In this document: piece by piece, positions 6,955 through 12,718 of the stretch | Numbering within the stretch: position 1 is the first letter of the stretch | How the letters are laid out: each line of letters opens with the position of its first letter | NCBI GenBank assembly: GCA_017610225.1 | Contig: JAFCCM010000072.1 | Location: forward strand, 1-12,718 | Direction of reading: 5' to 3' | Length of the DNA: 12,718 bases | Source: Candidatus Aenigmatarchaeota archaeon | Lineage (GTDB): Archaea > Aenigmatarchaeota > Aenigmatarchaeia > CG10238-14 | Translations under genes and position numbers: made by a program | The notes under the pieces: generated by a model | What the model saw: only the letters and a program-made list of their open reading frames with translations | Told to the model about the DNA's origin: nothing | Databases searched by the model: none

Positions 6955-7616
6955 TGAGTAGTTTTATCATGGAATCAGCAATATTTCAAGAAGCTAAAAT
7001 TATAAATAAAGAACCAGGAAAAGCCATTTTCCGTTCAGTAGTGCAAAGTGCAGATGATGTAAATCAAAATGGAAGAATGTATCCTAAAAAAGTTATAGAT
7101 GAAGGGATGGAAGGCTGTAAATCACGAATGAAACGCAGATCTATGCTAAATGAGTTGGACCACCCTTTCCCTTCAGGTAATGATAATTTTGATGCAGTCA
7201 GACAAACTACTGTTTCTCTTAAAGAAGTGAGTCATATGATATTAGATTATGATTGGGAAGGTAATAATTTAGTTGCAGAAATACAAACTACACAAACTCC
7301 AAATGGAAGAATCTTATTGGGATTATTAAGAGATAATTCAGGAATAGGATTTAGTTTAAGAGGTCTTGCAGAACTTGAGAGAAATCGAGATTATAATGTT
7401 GTGAAAGGTCCCTTGACAATTATATCATTTGATTGTGTAAGTTCACCTTCCCATCAAAACGCAGTGGTTAAAGATTTTAATGAAATGACTTTTGAAAGTC
7501 ATATGTTAATAGAAAATACTAATATGGTTTGTGTAAATGGAAGATGTTTTCTATCAGAGTATTTTGATAAATTAGTTGAAACTAAAGTTATTAAGTTTTT
7601 TGAAAGATGGGTTTAA
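6954..7616 (+). CDS. gp21: Prohead core protease, T4 gp21 type
   Basis: The 220-residue protein matches the gp21 serine protease family (MEROPS S77; T4 gp21 has 212 residues). The family sits in the prohead core, activates itself after assembly and trims the capsid, core and scaffold proteins at LxE/IxE sites. Visible motifs: QSADDVNQNGRMYP (31-44), the substrate-fold start typical of prohead proteases; ELDHP with candidate catalytic H70; ILDYDWEGNNLVAEI (96-110); PNGRILLGLL (117-126); GFSLRG with candidate nucleophile S134; and SFDCVSSPSH with D160. The start overlaps the upstream stop (TAATG), with AGGAG at 6940-6944. Placement after acidic core candidates and before the capsid gene is the T4 order. 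The C-terminal 40 residues after the conserved domain are less typical and may be an autocleaved tail. Confidence 0.92.
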   Translation: MSSFIMESAIFQEAKIINKEPGKAIFRSVVQSADDVNQNGRMYPKKVIDEGMEGCKSRMKRRSMLNELDHPFPSGNDNFDAVRQTTVSLKEVSHMILDYDWEGNNLVAEIQTTQTPNGRILLGLLRDNSGIGFSLRGLAELERNRDYNVVKGPLTIISFDCVSSPSHQNAVVKDFNEMTFESHMLIENTNMVCVNGRCFLSEYFDKLVETKVIKFFERWV

Positions 7617-7675
7617 TAATTGATTATTATATTATATAGAAGAGAAACTCTTTTAATTTAAAAAAGGATAATAAT

Positions 7676-7975
7676 ATGAAAATTGAAAAAATAGGAAAAT
7701 TGAAAAAATATAAAAAGAATAGTTCTTTTTTACCTGAAGTTGTTTCTCATATTTTTGCAATTAGTAAAGTAGATCCTAATTTTAAAAAACATTTAGAATT
7801 AAATAATATAGATGAACAAATAAAAAAATTAAAAAAAAATATTTCAAAACAAGAAAACTTAATTCAAAAATCAAAAGATATTAAAAAAACTTTAAATGAA
7901 AGACTTGAAATTATTAATAATTATATAAATTCAGAACGTGAAGAATTATTAGAAGAACTTGGGAGTGAAATATGA
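7676..7975 (+). CDS. Small coiled-coil protein in the scaffold position (99 aa)
   Basis: The first 20 residues are basic (KIEKIGKLKKYKKN). From about 40 to 95 the sequence is strongly helical and charged with hydrophobic spacing suited to a coiled coil (IDEQIKKLKKNISKQENLIQKS). No known family is apparent. AAGGA at 7664-7668 lies 7 nt before the ATG. The stop overlaps the next start as ATGA. It lies between protease and capsid genes, where T4 has the scaffold gene 22, so this gene and the next may together supply the scaffold. I could not see convincing similarity to T4 gp22. Confidence 0.75.
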   Translation: MKIEKIGKLKKYKKNSSFLPEVVSHIFAISKVDPNFKKHLELNNIDEQIKKLKKNISKQENLIQKSKDIKKTLNERLEIINNYINSEREELLEELGSEI

Positions 7976-8391
7976 AAATAACAGATACGAAAATTCCAAA
8001 TGTCACAGAAGAAAATATTGATGAATCAAAATTAAATCTTGTGAATAAAATTATTCAAAACATTTCTCCTTTATTAGATGAAGTATATGAAGATAATCTT
8101 AAAGTACAAAAAATTCTTCAAGATGATCTTAAATCAAAAAAACTTAAAGTCCTTCAATCTAAAGAAATTCTTGAAAATTTAATAAAAGAATATGATAAAA
8201 AAAAGAAAACAAAAAAATTAGTTCAAAGACTTTCTAAATTAATAACATCAGGTTTAACTTTTGATGGAACTTTAAAACATGAAACAGTTATTCTTTTAAA
8301 GATAGTTAATAAATTATCAAATGAAAAATTAAACTATCATTTATCAGAAACTATGAGATTAATTAACAAAAGATTTTCTAGGAATATATGA
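7972..8391 (+). CDS. Helical charged protein in the scaffold position (139 aa)
   Basis: The family is not recognised. Residues 20-90 are helix-prone and alternate Lys/Glu/Asp with Leu/Ile (LVNKIIQNISPLLDEVYED, then a Lys-rich run DKKKKTKKLVQRL). The C-terminal part (95-139) is a second helical region ending RLINKRFSRNI. The start overlaps the preceding stop by ATGA, with GGGAG just upstream, so translation is coupled. The gene ends 31 nt before the convergent stop of the endonuclease pseudogene, and that insertion now separates it from the capsid gene. Together with the preceding 99-residue protein it totals 238 residues, close to T4 gp22 (269). A divided or diverged scaffold is therefore a reasonable but unproven idea. 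Confidence 0.75.
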   Translation: MKITDTKIPNVTEENIDESKLNLVNKIIQNISPLLDEVYEDNLKVQKILQDDLKSKKLKVLQSKEILENLIKEYDKKKKTKKLVQRLSKLITSGLTFDGTLKHETVILLKIVNKLSNEKLNYHLSETMRLINKRFSRNI

Positions 8392-8422
8392 AATTAAACT
8401 TAAAAAAATATTATTTTAAAAT

Positions 8423-10149
8423 TCATATAGAAAAACTAAATTTTAAGTTTCCACAATCCCAAATTCTAGAATAACCTTCATTTTGTCTTAAAATCCATTC
8501 TGGAATATTTTTAGGTTCATTTGGTCTTTTTCTCAAGTTAAATCTATGGATTCTCTTCATACCTTTGATGTACCAATAATTTGGTTGAGTAATATGTTCT
8601 AATTCAAATCCTAATTTGTAATACAAATTTCCTTGACTCCATCTTCTATCTGCATAACTAAATATTTCTTTCCATTCAAAATTCTTCTTGAAATAACTTA
8701 ATAACTTAATAATTTTCCAGCAATTCCTGGAATATGATAATTAGAATTACTACAGAATCTATTAAGTTCCCAGACTCCTTCTTTAGATTTACTTCCTTTT
8801 GAGATATTTCCTTTTGAAAATGTCATAACTGAAATCAATTTATTATCATTAAAGGCTCCTAATTTTATATTGGAATTGTCTTTTCCTTGAATATGAAATT
8901 CTTCAAGAAATTCATTTTTAACTTTTGGTTCTATCTCTTTAATTTCACATTTTCTTGCATGAATTCTTTCATTATTAGATATTCCTAATATTTGTTTAAT
9001 ACGAGACTTAACAATATTTTTTTTGAACATCCACTCATCTTCAAATATATGAATTAATTGAATATCTTTTTCTTCACATAGTTTAGTTTTTTGTAAATGA
9101 AAATAAATTGGATTATTTGATCTTAAATCAGAATGATAATATATTCCATTATATTCAAATGCAATTTTCTTAGTTGGAACATATATATCTAACTCTAAGA
9201 ATCTATTAGTTTTTGGATTCTTAATAATATTTCTACATTTATTTAAAACAAGAGTTTTTCCAATTAAATTGGAAATAAAATCAAATACTTCTTTTTCACC
9301 TAATGAAGATCCATTATTACAAGGAAAACATTTTGGACATAGACCATAACTATGAAAAATGTAATCTAAAATTGATTCAAAAATAGTATTACATTTTAAA
9401 CATTTAAGTCTTGTTTTTTCAGTTATATTTTTAAAATTATCAATTAATTCAAGATCAAGTAAATTTAATCTTTTTTCAATTTTTAATAAAGAATTTTTTA
9501 TTCTAGTTTTATCACATTTTTCTTGAATTTCTTTTAATTCAATTTTTGTCTTATTGATCCATCGTTTTTGTTTAACTTGTTCTTTAATAAATTTATTATT
9601 TAATGGATTTACTTCTCCAAAATTATCAAACCATGTTTTTTTAGTTTTATTTTCTATTTCAATTAACTCTTCTTGACTCTTATTTTTCCACCTGTTTTTA
9701 GATATTTTATTTTTTACTTTTTGAATTTTGCTGACATTGTCCGTATTGTATCTTTTTTTACAAGTTATTTTATATTGTTCTCTAACATCATTTCTTTGAT
9801 TTGGCCACTCAGTTTCATATTTTTCCAGATGTTTCTTTTTCCATTTCTTTTTTATAGAAATATTATTTGATGGAACTGAAGTTCCATATTTTTTAATATT
9901 TGTTTGCATTCTTTGTTTTGAAGATCTTTTTGAACCCTCACTGACTTTTTTTTTAACATTAGGTTTATTCATAATTATTAATTGATTTTCAGAATGAGAT
10001 CTAAGTTTAGTTCCAAATTTTTTAAGTCTTAAAGTTATTGTTCCATGGTTAACTTTAAACTTTTTAGATATATTTGAAACTGACCATAATTTGACTGAAT
10101 ATAAATAATCAATTTCTTCCATATCTAAATTAATTTTAAGATTTGACAT
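8423..10149 (-). pseudogene. Vsr-like (EDxHD-type) homing endonuclease gene, frameshifted
   Basis: Reading from ATG 10149 (AAAAGG at 10157-10162) the gene gives 483 residues and then hits TAA at 8698-8700. The rest of the protein continues in another frame to 8423. Removing one copy of the 8-bp repeat at 8695-8710 restores a single 572-residue frame, matching the downstream relative at 11905-12717 across the break (KKNFEWKEIFSYADRRWSQGN). Domain order: HTH-like segment (about 8-50); four repeats around KKYGTSVP, EKYETEWP, KRYNTDNV and DNFGEVNP (86-185); zinc ribbon C250/C253/C271/C274; nuclease core with E285, ELDIY (D321), FEYNG (E332), H339 and IHIFEDEW (H367, D371); then a conserved C-terminal region with IHARK, FHIQGK and NYHIPGIAGK. 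The truncated product keeps the nuclease core and may still cut DNA. The gene is antisense to the head cassette, between the scaffold-position gene and the capsid gene. Family assignment is from motif pattern. Confidence 0.88.
8695..8710 (-). repeat. 8-bp tandem duplication causing the endonuclease frameshift
   Basis: On the + strand AACTTAAT occurs twice (8695-8702, 8703-8710). The related gene has only one copy at the equivalent position (near 12180-12190). Eight is not a multiple of three, and the extra copy creates the premature TAA. Slipped-strand replication is the likely cause. An assembly error is possible but less likely for an 8-bp unit. Confidence 0.9.
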
Positions 10150-10213
10150 TTTTTTTCCTTTTATTTTATTTGTTTGTTCTAAATAATTTTTTAATATTCA
10201 AATAATTAATTTT

Positions 10214-10221
10214 TCTAAATA
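10214..10221 (+). promoter_or_regulatory. Candidate late promoter for the capsid gene (TCTAAATA)
   Basis: TCTAAATA differs from the T4 late box TATAAATA at one base. The same octamer also occurs at 10178-10185. In T4 the transcript starts about 6-7 nt after the box, which here would place the 5' end within the first bases of the stem-loop at 10225-10257. A promoter in 10150-10224 would make sense because transcripts from the upstream head genes must otherwise cross 1.7 kb of antisense endonuclease gene. Chance matches are common at this base composition. Confidence 0.3.
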
Positions 10222-10224
10222 AAG

Positions 10225-10257
10225 TAGATTGTTTCTAAACCTCTCAGAAACAATCTA
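10225..10257 (+). promoter_or_regulatory. 12-bp stem-loop in the capsid-gene leader
   Basis: TAGATTGTTTCT (10225-10236) and AGAAACAATCTA (10246-10257) are exact reverse complements around a 9-nt loop. No U-tract follows on the + strand, so it is not a standard terminator for transcription toward the capsid gene. It lies about 120 nt upstream of the capsid ATG and directly adjoins the anti-Shine-Dalgarno stretch at 10258. It could protect the 5' end of the mRNA or stack on a longer-range helix. On the - strand it would lie in the leader of the endonuclease mRNA. Confidence 0.7.
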
Positions 10258-10368
10258 TTCCCTCCTATTACTTTCCTCTTTCTTCTGATATCTTCTTAAA
10301 CCGAGAACAAAAAATAAATTCTAAAAGTAGTTTCTCGATTAAAAAAATAAAATTAATATAGGAGGGAA
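10258..10368 (+). promoter_or_regulatory. Anti-Shine-Dalgarno / Shine-Dalgarno pair in the capsid leader
   Basis: TTCCCTCCTAT at 10258-10268 is perfectly complementary over 11 nt to ATAGGAGGGAA at 10358-10368, the ribosome-binding site of the capsid gene (ATG 10373). Pairing would hide the ribosome-binding site at the base of an approximately 90-nt loop. Within that loop CGAGAA (10302-10307) can pair with TTCTCG (10332-10337), bringing the two arms closer. A pyrimidine-rich tract fills 10258-10300. This is the architecture of a translational on/off switch. An alternative is that the upstream stretch is simply an inverted copy of a strong ribosome-binding site, serving no RNA pairing. Confidence 0.5.
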
Positions 10369-10372
10369 AATT

Positions 10373-11824
10373 ATGATTGAACTTTTAACAGAAGTCTATA
10401 AAACTACAAAAAAGATTTCTGGAATCGATCCGTCGCGCCCTGGCAATATGAAGAATCTTTTAGCAGATGATACTGCTTGGGATTCATACGTTACAGGTCT
10501 TGCTGAATCTATTGAGGATAAAAAGGATAGATCTCAGTTTGTTGTATTAGCTGAAAATACACGAGTTAATCTCTTAGAAAATAGTATGTATCAAATAAAT
10601 CCCTATGAGACGCTCACATTACCAATTCTAAGAGTTTTTTATCCTAAACTTGTTGCGAAAGAAGCCGTGACCGTGTCGCCTATGGATAAACCAGAATGTA
10701 TTAAAGCGTTCATCACAGCTAAATTTGCTCCAGCTAATAGTTCAAATTATACGAATGCTCCAGTGACTAGTCAAGATATTTCTGGTGGTCCTTCTATCGG
10801 TACTCCTGTAACTGCAGTAATTAGTCTAAATCAGACTGCATTTGATGTTCTTGGTTTTGCTGGATTAACAAGTACTCAGGCTCATCTTGAAAGAGATTTT
10901 GAAATTACTGGAGTTTCTGCTGATGGTACTAGTTATACTTCAGTTTCAATTATTCCAGCAGTTGAAGGTCATTTTTCTTCAAGTGTGACTATTGGTGCAC
11001 AAACTGATGTAATTTCAGGCCAGGTTGATTATCTTGCTGGTACAGTGGCTGTTTCTAGTACAACTTCTGTAGTTACTCATATTAGATACACAGTTACATG
11101 TTCTTTGGAAGAAAATAGAATTAATCCTTCTATTCAATTAAGTGTTGATAAAATCCGGATGTATGCTAAGGATCGCCAGATTTCTGCAAATTGGACTATT
11201 AATATGGAACAAGATATGAGAGCTCTATTTGATATTTCTATGCAGGCTGAAATTGTAAATATTCTTGGTCAGCAAATAGCATTAGATATTGATAGAGAGA
11301 TCATCAATGCTCTAATTACCGGAAATCAAAGATTGAATGCTACTTCTCATACATCGACTTTTAATAGAACTCCTCCAGGAGCTTATACATGGGGTACAAA
11401 ATATTGGCATGAAAATATTATTCCTGTAATGAATCAATTGTCAGCTCAGATTTATACAGATACTAATATGTCTGCTGGTAATACTGTTCTTGCTAACCCA
11501 TTAGATGTCGCAATTTTAGAAGATTTACAAACTTTTAACTATACTGGAACTTCTACTGCAGATGGAGATGTTGGATATAGGTCAGCTGTAGTTGCTGGTG
11601 GAAAATGGAAGATATTGACCAGTGCAGTTGTTCCACAAGGTACAATGGTAATGATTTACAAACCGGTGGAAGAGTTGAAGGCAGTGTATATGTATGCGCC
11701 CTACGTGCCAGCCATTTTGCACCCCTATCCACTCTCAAATACTCCAAGTTTAACTATTCTTAGTCGTTATTCGACAAGTTTAATTCGGAGTAATGGTATA
11801 GCCACTTTGGCAATCGGTGCCTAA
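10373..11824 (+). CDS. gp23: Major capsid protein, T4 gp23 type
   Basis: The 483-residue protein forms the hexamers of the head shell (HK97 fold in this family; T4 gp23 has 521 residues). Support: LTLPILRVFYPKLVAKEAVTVSPM (81-104) corresponds to the gp23 segment around RRAIPNLIAFDICGVQPM. Next comes an insertion-like Thr/Ser-rich domain (120-235). The segment with MYAKDRQISANWTINMEQDMRA and the following QAEIVNILGQQIALDIDREII corresponds to the conserved gp23 helical region. The C-terminal YAPYVPAILHPYPL motif is typical of the family. Candidate gp21 cleavage sites after LAE lie at E45 and E61, which would remove an N-terminal arm as in T4. AGGAGGG at 10360-10366 gives a strong start. Codon endings are richer in G/C than in the neighbours, especially near both ends of the gene. 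Its leader may be regulated (see the 10225-10368 elements). Confidence 0.92.
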   Translation: MIELLTEVYKTTKKISGIDPSRPGNMKNLLADDTAWDSYVTGLAESIEDKKDRSQFVVLAENTRVNLLENSMYQINPYETLTLPILRVFYPKLVAKEAVTVSPMDKPECIKAFITAKFAPANSSNYTNAPVTSQDISGGPSIGTPVTAVISLNQTAFDVLGFAGLTSTQAHLERDFEITGVSADGTSYTSVSIIPAVEGHFSSSVTIGAQTDVISGQVDYLAGTVAVSSTTSVVTHIRYTVTCSLEENRINPSIQLSVDKIRMYAKDRQISANWTINMEQDMRALFDISMQAEIVNILGQQIALDIDREIINALITGNQRLNATSHTSTFNRTPPGAYTWGTKYWHENIIPVMNQLSAQIYTDTNMSAGNTVLANPLDVAILEDLQTFNYTGTSTADGDVGYRSAVVAGGKWKILTSAVVPQGTMVMIYKPVEELKAVYMYAPYVPAILHPYPLSNTPSLTILSRYSTSLIRSNGIATLAIGA

Positions 11825-11852
11825 TAATTGAATTTATTCTAAAATTTTAAAC

Positions 11853-11900
11853 AAAAAAAAAGATCCTGAGATTTTTTCGAGTCTCAGGATCTTTTTTTTT
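11853..11900. terminator. Bidirectional intrinsic terminator between capsid and endonuclease genes
   Basis: GATCCTGAGA (11862-11871) pairs perfectly with TCTCAGGATC (11882-11891) around a 10-nt loop. Nine A precede and nine T follow, so each strand reads as a GC-containing stem followed by a U-tract. It lies 28 nt after the capsid stop and 4 nt from the stop of the convergent endonuclease gene, and should end both transcripts. It is the strongest hairpin in the window. Confidence 0.95.
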
Positions 11901-11904
11901 CACG

Positions 11905-12717
11905 TTACATATTCTTTAAAGAAAATTTTAAAGATCCACAATCCCAAATTATATTATATCCTTCTTTTAATCTTAATGTCTTTTCTGTTATATCTTTAGG
12001 CTCATCTGATCTTTTTCTTAAATTAAATCTATGAATTCTTTTTACTCCTTTAATATACCAATAATTTGGCTGAGTAATTTTATCTAGTTCAAATTCTAAT
12101 TGGTAATATAGATTTCCTTGACTCCATCTTCTATCAGCATATGAAAAGATTTCTTTCCATTCAAAATTCTTCTTGAAATGACTTAATAACTTTCCAGCAA
12201 TTCCAGGAATATGATAATTACTATTTGAACAAAATCTATTAAGTTCCCAAACTTTATCAATTGCTTTACTTCCTTTACTTATATTCCCCTTACCAAAAGT
12301 CATAACTGAAACTAATTCTTCATTATAAAAAGCACCTAATTTAATTTTAGATGCATCTTTTCCTTGAATATGGAATTTTTCGAGAAATTCATTTTTAACT
12401 TTTGGTTCAATTTCTTTGATTTCACATTTTCTTGCATGAATTCTTTCTGAATCATTAACTCTTAATATTTGTTTTAATCTTGACTTAACTATTTCTTTTT
12501 TGAAAATCCATTCGTCCTCAAATATATGAATTAAATAAATTCCTTTTTCTTTACATTCTAATGTTTTATTTAAATGATAATCAGACCCTGTAAAATTTAT
12601 ATTAAATTCTGAATGCCAATATAACCCATCATATTCAATTGCAATTTTTAAAGAAGGAATATAAATATCTATTTCTAAAAAATGATTAGTTTCTGGATTC
12701 TTAATTAAATTTCTACA
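11905..12717 (-). CDS. Vsr-like homing endonuclease, C-terminal part (runs off the right edge)
   Basis: From the window edge the - strand is open for 270 codons to a TAA at 11905-11907, so this is the C-terminal portion of a longer gene rather than a 132-residue protein starting at the internal ATG 12303. It begins just before the nuclease core: FLEIDIYIPS, AIEYDGLYWHSE and LIHIFEDEW carry the expected acidic and histidine residues. The region IHARKCEIKEIEPKVK to NYHIPGIAGK is nearly identical to the gene at 8423-10149. It then continues intact through ADRRWSQGN, IKGVKRIHRFN and WDCGSLKF. Family knowledge: free-standing homing endonucleases cut a related genome lacking them and are copied in by repair. 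The intact reading frame here suggests activity. It is convergent with the capsid gene, and the two share a terminator. The start and the N-terminal DNA-binding domain lie outside the window. Confidence 0.9.
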   Translation of the reverse strand, partial: CRNLIKNPETNHFLEIDIYIPSLKIAIEYDGLYWHSEFNINFTGSDYHLNKTLECKEKGIYLIHIFEDEWIFKKEIVKSRLKQILRVNDSERIHARKCEIKEIEPKVKNEFLEKFHIQGKDASKIKLGAFYNEELVSVMTFGKGNISKGSKAIDKVWELNRFCSNSNYHIPGIAGKLLSHFKKNFEWKEIFSYADRRWSQGNLYYQLEFELDKITQPNYWYIKGVKRIHRFNLRKRSDEPKDITEKTLRLKEGYNIIWDCGSLKFSLKNM

Positions 12718-12718
12718 A

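Noticed and set aside
7640..7656. Short hairpin AAGAG-AAA-CTCTT with T-rich tail as terminator
   Set aside because: Only 5 bp with two G-C pairs and a broken T-tract, and it lies between genes that appear co-transcribed.
8423..8626. A separate 67-residue - strand gene
   Set aside because: It is the C-terminus of the frameshifted endonuclease. The frame extends upstream to the 8-bp repeat without a ribosome-binding site at the internal ATG.
8423..10149. Endonuclease encoded in a group I intron or intein
   Set aside because: It lies on the strand opposite to the flanking genes, and neither neighbour is interrupted. The portal, protease, capsid and helicase frames are all continuous.
11905..12303. 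A separate 132-residue gene starting at ATG 12303
   Set aside because: The frame is open upstream to the window edge and encodes the nuclease core, so the ATG is internal to a larger gene.

Overview
The window looks like part of the genome of an AT-rich, T4-related tailed phage (Caudoviricetes, myovirus-type head module). The support is a run of recognisable T4-type proteins on the + strand: a DnaB/gp41-type replicative helicase, a gp20-type portal, a gp21-type prohead protease and a gp23-type major capsid protein. There are no rRNA, tRNA, CRISPR or chromosomal housekeeping genes. Coding is dense, with Shine-Dalgarno motifs (AGGAGG or AAGGA) 5-10 nt before most starts and 1-4 nt overlaps between some genes. 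This means a bacterial host, but nothing here identifies it.

Layout. At 1-62 there is the possible tail of an upstream gene. 59-1546 is the replicative helicase. 1560-1720 holds a badly deleted remnant of a homing endonuclease gene. 1842-2651 encodes a very acidic, low-complexity protein and ends at a perfect 40-bp palindrome that should act as a terminator. 2725-3962 is a run of four small genes of unknown function, including one single-span membrane protein and one very basic protein. 3999-5882 is the portal. 5914-6064 is a decayed fragment carrying a second CPAC motif, followed by an intact small cysteine-motif protein (6100-6321). 6343-6954 is an acidic helical protein with a 51-bp tandem duplication, overlapping the prohead protease (6954-7616). 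Two overlapping small coiled-coil genes (7676-8391) occupy the place where T4 carries its scaffold gene 22. 8423-10149, on the - strand, is a large Vsr-like homing endonuclease gene broken by an 8-bp tandem duplication. 10150-10372 is a structured leader, 10373-11824 the major capsid gene, 11853-11900 a bidirectional terminator, and 11905 to the right edge a second, apparently intact, related homing endonuclease on the - strand.

How it fits together. The + strand genes from 2725 to 11824 form a head-assembly cassette: portal (DNA entry ring), probable core/scaffold proteins, maturation protease and capsid protein. Three related homing endonuclease loci sit beside conserved genes (after the helicase and on both sides of the capsid gene). 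They show three stages of decay: apparently intact, freshly frameshifted, and remnant.

The two observations I find most interesting are these. First, the capsid-gene leader has a 12-bp stem-loop directly followed by an 11-nt stretch perfectly complementary to the capsid ribosome-binding site, which suggests translational control. Second, the endonuclease gene at 8423-10149 can be restored to one 572-residue frame by removing one copy of an 8-bp repeat. Functions of the small genes are unknown, and I have not assigned them beyond what the sequence shows.
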